A stretch of DNA of 64,000 nt. It comes from Neoceratodus forsteri. Lineage: Eukaryota; Chordata; Ceratodontiformes; Ceratodontidae. The position numbers and the translations under genes are program-made. The notes under the pieces are model-generated. The model was not told where the DNA came from. It searched no databases and saw only the letters and a list, made by a program, of their open reading frames with translations. The stretch spans positions 369,851,501-369,915,500 of the forward strand of contig CM057451.1 in NCBI GenBank assembly GCA_016271365.2, read 5' to 3'. The first letter of the stretch is position 1; every line of letters starts with the position of its first letter. Positions 55,341-64,000 of this stretch are shown piece by piece.

Positions 55341-55997
55341 TTGCTGAAATTCAGTAGAACAGGGCAGGGCAGGGATTCATCCTCATGGTGTCCATACTGG
55401 AGGGGAGTCACAGACCCCACAACCAAGAGGTCACAGCAGGTAACTAGGGCAATTTACACTGTGGCTAGGGTTATGCCTGAGAGGACCATATTAGAACAGA
55501 TGGGGACTGCCCATCTGCAGACAGAGGCTCCCATCAGAGAGAAACAAGGAGAGTGGAGTAATTAAAATACCACCCAGGTGGGGTGATACTAGGTAGTAAG
55601 CTTGCTACCACCTAGAAGCTAGGACATGCATGTGGCAGAAATAGGCTTCATGTTGACAGGGTAGCATCAGGACCCAGTAGGGTTAGCACCAACCAGATAA
55701 GGAGTTACTTAGTGGGCAGATTAGCCTAACCCAGGTAGGGTGACTCTGGACTATGCAACCCAGACAGAGGTATAGGCCCCTTCACAGATAAACAGTTACC
55801 TAGATAACATGACACCGGGACACGGGGTTGATACCACCTAGAGAGGGTTTGACCAGATTTACCTAAGATTTACTCTACCCAGATGGAGGGACCCAGGGAA
55901 GATCAAAAATCAGCTGGTTAGGTTTACAGTGCTGCATAAACAAGCTTGAGGACCTAATGTCAATTATGCAAGAAACTAGAATGCTGTCATTTTTGGA
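55341..55997. other. Unassigned DNA
   Basis: Only short frames. Contains the 38-bp segment (about 55501-55538) that is repeated inside CR1 C6. Confidence 0.4.
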
Positions 55998-56640
55998 AGA
56001 AACATAGAAACATAGACTTTCTCAGATGAAAAGGACTGCTTGGCCCACCCAGTCTGCCCAGATGGTCCCTGCATTGAGTGTCTCCACAAAACCTAGCTTG
56101 TCTCTGGTGACCCTTCCTGCCCATTTCCTAATACCTATCCCATGCATGCTTGAAGCCCCCAAATGTCTTCACCTCCACCACTTCCGCTGGCAGTCTATTC
56201 CAGGCATCTACATGGGGACTGCCCATCTGCAGACAGAGGCTCCCATCAGAAGTGATGTAGTACTTTCTCACATCCCTCTTAAACTTCCCCATTTCCAGCT
56301 TTATTGCATGCTGTCTGGTTCTGGTACTCTACCTCATTTGAAAGAGACTCCCATTCTTCCTCTGTTCACCCCTGTGAGATACTTATAGGTCTCTATCATG
56401 TCCCCGCTTGCTCTTTTGTCTTCCAGGGTGTACAGTACATGTTGAGATCCCTCAGTCTGTCTTCAAACGGCTTTTGGTGCAACCCCCTACACCATTTTAG
56501 TTGTCTTCTCTGGATTTCCCCCACTCTATGTCCTTTCTGAGATGTGACCTCCAGAACTGGACACACTACTCCAGGTGGGGTCTCACCAGTGACCAATACC
56601 ATCTCTCTTGTCCTGATGGAGATACCTCTCCCTGTGCATG
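55998..56640 (-). mobile_element. CR1 LINE 3' fragment (C6) with a 38-bp patch
   Basis: Starts AGAAACATAGAAACATAGAC (plus strand, CR1 3' end). The coding remnant in 56396-56640 (GLHQKPFEDRLRDLNMY) is from the RT C-terminus. At 56212-56250 a foreign stretch (GGGGACTGCCCATCTGCAGA) replaces or interrupts CR1 sequence; it is identical to about 55502-55538. Confidence 0.85.
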
Positions 56641-56905
56641 CCAGCAACAGAAACAAACTAAGACTTGCAAAGTTCTTTTCATATCCAAAGCATCTTAAAA
56701 CAGTTTCTGAAAAAAACAGTGGGTTTGATACTGGTCCTGTAGTGACTGTATTCTGATAAATTGCAGATATATGAGCCCCAGTAATATCCTGAACACACAA
56801 TTGTATAACAACCAGTTTTCTTGAGTGAGAGAATGTTGGCCAGCACATCATAACATCCTCTACTTTCAACAATGACCAACAGAAAAACTTCCAGAAAGGA
56901 TAACA

Positions 56906-57235
56906 AGTGACCAGCCCAGTGGTTCAGTGGGAGCGCTACAGCCTGCCACACTGGCAACCTGGGGTTGAGAGCAGACAAGGGCTGCTAGTGGTTGGCTGGA
57001 GGGGGGTAGAGGATGGAGCGTCCAGGGGACTGCTGTTCTCTCCCAGGGAGGAGAGGTTGTACCGCTGTTGAGTACCACCAGGTGGAGACCTAGTGGTAGT
57101 GTAACTGTGAGTAGCCTGAACGGAGGGACTGTGGTTTGATGCAGTGTGTTTGTGCCTTCACGTGGCACACATTGTCATCTGTGCCACAGTAAATTGTGTG
57201 GCTTAGCCAAATCCAGTTAAACCATTCCAACTGAG
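56906..57235 (+). mobile_element. Possible tRNA-derived SINE
   Basis: A tRNA-like head: an A-box-like GTGGTTCAGTGGGAGCGC (56919-56936) and a B-box-like GGGGTTGAGAGC (56961-56972) 25 bp apart. The remaining body is not recognised and the 3' end is a guess. Too degraded to be a tRNA gene (no cloverleaf ends found). Confidence 0.45.
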
Positions 57236-58961
57236 TGCCATCCTCAACACCATAAAAAATTGCTTTGCTTTATTACCCATTGATATTTAGAAACATAGTA
57301 GGGGATGCAGGAAGAAAACAGAAAAATGAAGCCCCACTCTCCCACTCCTGCCTGCACCATTACCTGAGGCCCTGCCACTTCTGGATATGAGACTCTGGGG
57401 GGCCTCCACTCCTTGGCCCTACCATAGGGAGAAGAGGTATCCATGGGGAAACTTCTGACAGGTGAGTCCAGGGGGAGATGGTGACCAGTAAGGGAAATGA
57501 GCAAGGAATGAGAGCTATTACCTGCACCCTGGGTAAAAATGTTGATGGAAAAAGAAATGAGAGCAGGGGACTTGGTTCAGCCTTTCATCTAAATGATGAC
57601 ACCATTTGGTGTCAACACTTCCTTCCTCCAGTTCTACACTGTAGCATCAGCATTGCATTTGTGCACCAATCTCAAAGACAGATCTCCAGTGAAATTTTAC
57701 TGGCATAACACAGAACAGTGAAATTCTTTTGTCACATTTGTACTTTAAGCCAAAAAGAAAAGACTTGCAGCACTTTGTTTTCAGTTATTCTTTTTCTGTC
57801 ACCTTACTCACCCCAACTGAGACCTCCTGCAATAAGACTACGATTTCCTCATCCAAGGTATCATGTAGTTCCAGCCCTCAGGTTTGTTACTATGCTCCCC
57901 AACTTCAGGTAGTATCCCCTTGGTCTCACCTGACTTCATGGCCAATGATTACCCAAAATCCAGTACCATCATGGGAAGAAGAGATGAATAGAGGGAGGCA
58001 CTGATGTGCACTCTCTTTGGCCATCAAGAGGCAGGGACTTTGGCCAACTTGAGGCTGTTTCCATTTGCTTTCTGTCCCACACCCACCCTTCCCCAGAACA
58101 GAGTGGGCAGTGTGCCTCCACCCAACCTTGCCATGCACTAGGTGCCAGTGCAGGCCTGTAGTTATCCCTCTGGGCTACTAGGGGGTGGTTGTGAAGTAGC
58201 CCAAAGAGCTCTCTCTCCCTGGGAGTGGAGGGCATCCTCTGGTATACTGCTTGACATCCTACCAGTCCAGTGCTGTGTGTTGACACTTGACAAATGCCAT
58301 CCCTGCTGATATTTCATTGGGCCAGCTGAATTAAGGTCATTTTGAGAAGCAGACTTTGATGTCTTCTGTTAGTACTAGATTGTGCAAAGTTTTGTCACAA
58401 AACATTACACAGTGGTTATTTCCAAATGGTCCTTGTGCACCAAGGCAATCGTGTATAATCCCCTGCATACTTTTTCTCTAAGATAACATTTCTGGAAATT
58501 GGGAGTTGTCTTTGAACAATCCAACCCAGCCTCAGGCATCTTAGCTGTATAAAAGAACTACCAATTACACATACCACAGTAATGCAAAGCATCATGGGAA
58601 GAAATTGGAGTATGTGTAATTTTGTATTTCCTTGAAACCTAATTGGCTTTGTTACCAATACACTTCCAAGGTAGTATTTGCTTCAGTTCTTATGCACTGA
58701 ATTTTTTTTCAATTGCTATATAAACGTGATATTGTCATTACATGCATTCCATTCTGTTTATAGTTAGCATGTACACAACATTGCATATAACCCCAAGCAC
58801 ACACTTTCAGTTTACTTTGATCATAAAATGCCCAGGTCTTCTCACGTGCTGTTCAACATAACTAACTCTTTATAATTTACAATAAGCATGTTTCCTGATG
58901 TTGTCAAAATCTTGTAGTTCATACTTTAGAATGCTGAGAAAAACATAATTCACAGTTTAGA
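57236..58961. other. Unassigned DNA
   Basis: Short chance frames only, mixed composition, no element end recognised over 1.7 kb. Confidence 0.4.
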
Positions 58962-59034
58962 ACATGAAAGACTGGATGGGTCTTGCGGTCCTTATCTGCC
59001 GTCAGCTTCTATGTTTATGATTCTGTTGCTATGT
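58962..59034 (+). mobile_element. CR1 3' terminus only, about 70 bp (C7)
   Basis: GGTCCTTATCTGCCGTCAG and TTCTATGTTTATGATTC are the CR1 3' UTR end and octamer-type tail. Everything upstream is missing. Confidence 0.8.
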
Positions 59035-59099
59035 AATTACATCTTTTCTGAGCTGCTGTAATCAGTGCTGTGCTCTGACCAACTAAACTATGTATTCTC

Positions 59100-59471
59100 C
59101 ATTTGTGACTAGCAGAGGCAAGCTGATTGTAAACAGGAGAACTCTGTCCAGGGAAAGTTTAGGCCAGCATCAGTAGAAGAGGTTTATGAGGTGGTCACAG
59201 AGTTGTGGCCCAACTTTTGGGAACTGGACCCTGGCCTGACATGCCTTCTGGTAAGCTGTGCGTGGGGTTCTAGGCACAGTGGCTGCCAGGATTGTCTGGT
59301 GCAACCTTTCGGAGAGGACTTTTATGTGCCCTAACAAGACCTCTCCTGAAGAAGCCATTGTTGAACCTCGACTGCCTGCTGGATTATCGACTTGTTATTA
59401 ACCTCCCCTTTTTGGGGAAGGTATTTGAGAAGATAGTGGCGTTACAGCTTGAAGCACACGTCACAGTCTTT

Positions 59472-59476
<5 letters not shown>
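59100..59476 (+). mobile_element. L2 LINE, left part (L2b)
   Basis: Shows the L2 linker and RT start in shifted frames: ASVEEVYEVV and FWELDPGLTCLL, then RPLLKKPLLNL and LVINLPFLGKVFEKIVALQL (to 59476). The frame runs into (TA)n where a 2.6-kb island interrupts it. The element continues at 62107. The 5' boundary is uncertain. Confidence 0.85.
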
Positions 59477-59502
<26 letters not shown>

Positions 59503-59505
<3 letters not shown>

Positions 59506-59862
59506 AGAGGCAAAAAACTCCATTTAATGCATCAGTTAGGGTTGTTCCACAGCGACAAAAGTGAGGAAATTCGGTGTTAGGGTTGAAACCCCCCCCTTGG
59601 ACCCTGCAGCCAACCCCCCCAACCGGCATCGTGGTGCGCATTGGGGTCATCGGCCCTAACTCTCACCCCATCACATGTGTAAAGAAGCAGAGGTATAGAA
59701 GAATGGGGTGAGAGTTGGGACCCACGACCCCAACGTGCCCCGGATGTCAGTTGGGGTGGGCTGAGGTCCAGGGTGGTTTTCAATCCTAACACTGAATTTC
59801 CTCTCTTTTGTCGCTGTGGAACAACCCTAACTGATGCATTAAACTGAGTTTTTTGTCTCTAA
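59503..59862. repeat. 360-bp giant hairpin (foldback/MITE-like)
   Basis: Arms of about 160 bp (59503-59668 and 59703-59862) around a 34-bp loop. The outer 90 bp are almost identical (AATGCATCAGTTAGGGTTG, CACAGCGACAAAAG), the inner part is more diverged but still alignable (ACTCTCACCCCAT). The ends read TTAGAGGCAAAAAACTC and its inverse. Confidence 0.9.
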
Positions 59863-60089
59863 TTTTCCTTCTTTTTGAGAATGATGATGACAAATCCCCG
59901 CGCTCCCACCACGTGATGTCTTGTGACATAGTAACAGGAAGAGTAATACAAATAGAAGTGCCAACAGTGGCATACATGGTAGCTGAAACGTAAATGGTAA
60001 AGGAAACGTTAATAGAAGCGCAAGCGCAAAGTGACGCCAAAGTGAACAGTGACGCAAACAGACATTGAAGCACATACAAAAACACAATT

Positions 60090-60740
60090 GGTAACATGAA
60101 CAGTGATGGCAGTGGTATTTTAAATGGAAGTGTTAAGTGTCACAGCAAAAAGACTGCAAAAGGGAACAGAAACAGAAACGCGAACGCAAGCGCACACATA
60201 AACGCAAACCGTAATGCACACAGCGATGGTACCGCAATAGTAGACGCAAATGGTAAAGTTAACATAAAGAATAATGCCAAAGGAAAAGAAATGGAACGGG
60301 AATGGAGGCTGCATAGAAACGCAAACCGTAACATGCATGGTCACGGAACCGCAATTAACACAAATGGCAACGGTAACAGCAACAATAATGCCAAAGGAAA
60401 GAGAAATGCAAGCGAGTACAGAAATGCAAACCGTTATGCACACGGTCATGGTACCACAATTGTAAATGCAAATGGTAACAGTAACAGCAAAAATAACGGC
60501 AAAGGAAACAGAAATGAAACAGAAATGCAAGCATGTATGAAAATGCAAACTGTAACACACGTGGATGGTACCGCAATTGCAAATGAAACTGGTAATGGTA
60601 ACAGCAACAATAATGCCAAACGACACAGAAACGCAAACGCAAGCGAAAATGCAAACCGTAATGCACACGGTGGCATAGACGGTAATGGTGCCACAAACGG
60701 TAACGGAAATGCAACTGGAAATGCTAACTGGCACAGTAAC
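60090..60740. repeat. About 115-bp tandem array, open in frame on both strands
   Basis: Anchor AATGCCAAAGGAAA or variants at about 60152, 60273, 60387, 60494 and 60612 (spacing 107-121). It is built from short words such as GGTAAC, GCAAAC and AACAGC. The plus-strand frame (60096-60791, 231 codons) is Asn-rich. A minus-strand frame of equal length is open too, which points to repeat structure rather than a gene. Confidence 0.8.
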
Positions 60741-61014
60741 AAAAGGGCACACCCTTCTTTTCCCCAAAAAATGCATTGGAAAATACAGTGAAAACAAAGA
60801 ATGTATACATAACAATGGGCCTCGGAGCAGAAAATGAAGACTTGGAATATTAAATTGCTTATATCTCAGGAACCGTACGACATAGAAAAAAATGTAAATT
60901 TCATATGAATTATTACTTTCCTGGCTAGTTTTATACTTAGCCCCAATGAGGGGGCTAAGTATTTTTGTGACGAAAAGTCTGTATCTGGCACCGTTTCCGA
61001 GATATGGGCCCTGA

Positions 61015-61385
61015 AAGGCGCAACGGTCGCCGTAATGTTATCCAATAGGAAAAAGCATTAACTTCAGAGTGCCATCACTGTGCGGCCCTGTAACATTTTT
61101 TCACAAAACCATGAAAAGGCACATCAGTGGGATGTTGGCTTTCTTCCCTCCAAATTTCAGCCCAAAAGACCAAACTGTTATTTTGCAGCAGGACGGCAAA
61201 GGCTTCCTGTAATGCGGCGGACGCCGTAATGTTATCCTATGGGAAAAAGTGTCAACTTTGGAGTGCCGTAACTTTGCCACTCTGTAATATTTATTCACCA
61301 AAACACTGAAAGACACATATTGGCTGTGTTCCTTCCAAATTTCAGCCCAAAAGACCAAACTGTTCTTTTGCAGTAGGGTGGCAAA
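61015..61385. repeat. 185-bp tandem duplication
   Basis: Two units share GCCGTAATGTTATCC and CAAATTTCAGCCCAAAAGAC (61151 and 61336, 185 bp apart). Units differ by scattered substitutions. Confidence 0.85.
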
Positions 61386-61415
61386 GAATTGTTGTCATTT
61401 TGCCGTAGCTTGGAA

Positions 61416-61483
61416 AAGTAGTGTCGCAATTTGCAAAAGCTTCCCCAAAAATTTGTGACACTTTTGTGAGTGCGACACTACTT
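61416..61483. repeat. 13-bp inverted repeat
   Basis: AAGTAGTGTCGCA (61416-61428) and its exact inverse TGCGACACTACTT (61471-61483), 42 bp apart. Followed by a 21-bp triple repeat (TTTGCGAAAG at 61668, 61689 and 61710). Confidence 0.85.
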
Positions 61484-62106
61484 TGCAAAAGTACTTTTTC
61501 CAGAAACTTGAAAAGCACATTTCTAGGGTGTTTAACCTCAAAATAAAGACATGCCTAGCTTCCTCAGGGTCCGACTAGGTAAACACAAAAAGAATTGTGT
61601 TGCTAAAGGGTCCCAAATTTAAATGCCAAGCATTTTTCTGAACACCAACTGAAAACAAAATGGTGGATTTGCGAAAGTAAAAGAGCCGTTTGCGAAAGTA
61701 AAAACTGCATTTGCGAAAGTGTTGAACTTTATGTTAACTTTTCCCATTGACTTATAATGGGAACTTGTTTTTTGAATAACTTTTGAACCGTTCAATATTT
61801 TTTCATGAATCGGACTGGTAGCACAAACCATGTGACCTGTAGGCAAGAGCAAAGAAATCGCGAAATAGCATAATTGTGCAGTTGGTTGTCGCTTAATAAC
61901 TCCGCAGCTGTATACCCGACTGGTACAAAACTTGGCAGATCCCAAGATCTACCATGCCCAATTATGCATACCAAATTTCAGGCAAATTCGTTGAACAGTG
62001 GCAAAGTTATTAAGGTGCAAATTTTAACCCTTTAACCTTAAAAGTGCTACTCAACCCTAACTATGGTAGCACTACTGTGCTACCGTAATATATATATATA
62101 ATATAT

Positions 62107-63530
62107 ACCTCTCCAGTCCAGATTTATATCTAGGCACAGTATGGAGACAGAATTAGTTAGGGTGCATAATGACCTTCTCAGGGCGAGAGATAGAGAGGAA
62201 CAGTCAGTTACTTGATCTACTCACACTCTCTCTCTTTTCAGCTTTTGACACTGTGGACCATGGGTTGTTTTTGAGTGACCTCTGGAAGTACTGTGGACTC
62301 ACCACTATGGTCATCAGCTGGTTAGAATCCTTCCTCAGAGATAGAATGCAGACAGTGGTATGGGGAATTTCACCTCACTGCCAAAGCCCCTGCTTTGTGG
62401 TATACCTCAGGGGTCAGTCCTCTCGTCTATGCTGTTTGTGGGGTGCATGCTGCTCCTTGAGGGATCATTAGACAATACAGACTGGGCTTTAACTGCTATG
62501 CAGATGATGCCCTCGACATTTGTTGTTTGCACGTAGGACACCTGATGTGGCTGACGTACTAAATTTGTTCTTGGCCAAGATTCAACTGGATTTCATCCAG
62601 CTGGCTGAGATGAAACCCAGATAAGATGGAGGTATTAGTGACTGAGTCTGGTCAAAGGTGGGATGCAGAGGCAACCAAGGAGATGACTGGCCTTGTGCTT
62701 GGTTCCTCCAGACTGGCCACCTCTGCTAGGGTGAAAAATCAGGGGGTCATTCTGTAGGAGAGGGTGATCCTGGAAGCTGAGGTGTGAGCTGTAGTCTGGA
62801 GGGGACTTTATCGTCTTAGAAACAACACCCAGATTAAAGCCTTCATCCCCCAGATGGCCTACCATCATTAACAAATACTTGTGTTACTTCCAAACTTCAC
62901 CACTGTAATGCTCTGTACAGCAGGGTTGGTGGAGGCGTCCCATGATGCTTGCAGGTGTTGCAGAATGTGGCAGCCAGGTTGCTGACAGGCCTTCTGAGGT
63001 CCTGTCACATGACCCTGGTCCAGCATGATCTGTACTGGCTGCTGGTGAAGTGCTGTGTCACTGTCAAGGTCAGTTCACTGACCTACAAAACTCTATATAG
63101 ACTGCAAGCTGGTTATTTAAGAGCCCTCCTAACTCCTTATCGTATCTCCTGCTCCCTCTGCTCCTCAGAGGTGGTACTTCTAGCTGTTCCTAGGACGAGG
63201 CTAAAATCATCAGGCAATCGGGCCTTTGAGGTTGCCGGCTCAAACCTGTGAAATAGGCTACCAAGATCTTTAAGGGAGGCCCCCTCAGTGGAGGCCTTTA
63301 AAAGAGGCCTGAAGACCTATTTGTTCAAGGAGGCCTTCAGATCCAGCTATTTGTCTCATTGCACTGCTTACCTTTTTTACATGGATTTTAGGTAATTCAG
63401 ATGTTATTTATTATACTATTTATTTATACTGCTTTAAATGTGTATGTATATTGTACATTATACTTGTTGTGAAGTGCTCTGAGCCCCAGGGAAGAGGCAC
63501 TCAAGAAATAAAATTGCTATTGACTACTAC
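62107..63530 (+). mobile_element. L2 LINE, right part (L2b)
   Basis: Continues the RT broken at 59476: FDTVDHGLFLSDLWKYCGL (62238), an intact CYADDA box (about 62496), a C-terminal domain with NVAARLLTG (about 62965), VPRTRLKSSGNRAFEVAG, and a 3' UTR with GAAGTGCTCTGAGCCCCAGG. It ends in a (CTA)n tail at about 63523-63538. Multiple shifts and stops. A different subfamily from L2a (other tail, no GGCGCC hairpin). Confidence 0.88.
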
Positions 63531-63540
63531 TACTACTATA

Positions 63541-63650
63541 TTTTATATTGTTTACTCTCTTCCCCCACCCCCCGGACACCTCTTGTAATGACCTATTACC
63601 TGCTCAGTAGATCTCTCCTGGTAAAACGTTTGAAATAAATCAGATAAAGA
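63541..63650 (+). mobile_element. LINE-A-like 3' end only (A6)
   Basis: CCTGCTCAGTAGATCTCTCC and TGGTAAAACGTTTGAAATAAAT parallel the LINE-A 3' end at 6915-6947. Only about 110 bp. It directly follows the L2b tail. Confidence 0.65.
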
Positions 63651-64000
63651 AATGAATTAGAGCACGAGCAGATGAACACACAGCAGTACGAAATAATAGC
63701 TCACAGGCTGTTTCAAAAAATGATCACTATAACATAAGCGACCACCCTGCAAGAACTTAAAAAAACATTAAGTAATCTGAGACCAGAAATTAATTTATCT
63801 GTTTGGGAAACACATCAGGGTTTATACTAAGGTACTAATAATTACTGTTGATTGTTGTTTACTTGCCTGAATACTTGTCGTGTACTGTCCCAGGTAATGT
63901 TTGAAAATAGTCATTCGATTGTCTAGTTTACTTACCCAGTTACCAATAACCACATAAATTGACAACTAAATACATACATTCGTACGTACGTACATAAATC
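63651..64000. other. Unassigned A+T-rich end of the window
   Basis: No gene. A short (CGTA)n run at about 63981-63993. Confidence 0.4.

Larger units (their letters stand above)
59477..62106. other. 2.6-kb island of hairpins and tandem repeats inserted in L2b
   Basis: (TA)n at both edges (59477-59501 and about 62088-62106) splits the RT of L2b, whose codons continue on the other side (LQSRFISRHSMETELV). Contents in order: a 360-bp near-perfect palindrome, a 115-bp tandem array open on both strands, a small hairpin, a 185-bp duplication, a 13-bp hairpin, a 21-bp triple repeat, and an 8-bp hairpin (GGTAGCAC-TACT-GTGCTACC, 62065-62084) near the right edge. GTTAGGGTTG occurs near the left edge and inverted near the right edge. 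No transposase is seen. Probably a non-autonomous DNA element or a composite. Confidence 0.7.

Noticed and set aside
62065..62106. Helitron 3' end (hairpin before terminus)
   Set aside because: The 8-bp hairpin is convincing, but there is no CTRR after it and no TC start at the other end. Left as part of the unclassified island.

Overview
This window is vertebrate-type nuclear DNA made almost entirely of decayed transposable elements. I find no host gene, rRNA, tRNA gene, operon or CRISPR array. The repeat mix is CR1, L2 and other APE-type LINEs, a Ty3/gypsy-like element with a PNMA-type gag, a tRNA-derived SINE, short TIR transposons, TATC/TA microsatellites and CpG-rich satellites. That mix suggests a repeat-rich vertebrate (lungfish, caecilian or other amphibian, coelacanth or shark are all possible). 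I cannot name the species.

Layout. 1-1292 is a CR1 3' half abutting a LINE-A piece (to 1765), followed by 78-bp tandem repeats. 3181-6947 (+) and 7264-11200 (-) are two LINE-A copies lying tail to tail. 12003-17154 (-) is an apparently full-length LINE-B, about 5.15 kb, inserted in LINE-A 5' repeats. Microsatellites follow, then a leader-like region (18300-20660). 20660-30398 is the gypsy element (gag, protease, RT, RNase H, integrase), split at 23520-27694 by a nearly full-length L2. From 30376 to 37540 there is a chain of LINE fragments: CR1 (-), an 85-bp piece of gypsy leader, LINE-A (+), CR1 (+), LINE-C (+). 37.5-47.2 kb holds unassigned DNA, two SINEs, a CR1 fragment, a 295-bp satellite and a 50-bp minisatellite. 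47252-51215 (-) is a long CR1 with an SGNH-esterase/zinc-finger ORF1. 52440-55340 (-) is a LINE-B-like copy interrupted by two small DNA transposons. 59.1-63.5 kb is an L2 split by a strange 2.6-kb island of hairpins and tandem repeats.

How the parts relate. All long reading frames belong to retroelements, and every one carries stops, frameshifts or altered catalytic residues, so none looks autonomous. The nesting gives relative ages: L2 is younger than gypsy, LINE-B younger than LINE-A, the TTAA transposon younger than its LINE-B host, and the island younger than its L2 host.

The most notable signals are these. (1) 2A-type ribosome-skipping motifs stand just before the endonuclease of four LINE copies. 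(2) Tandem 5' monomers occur at the 5' end of L2 and LINE-B, and probably CR1 and LINE-A. (3) The gypsy gag resembles PNMA proteins over both the N-terminal and capsid regions. (4) The 59.5-62.1 kb island matches no element class I recognise.
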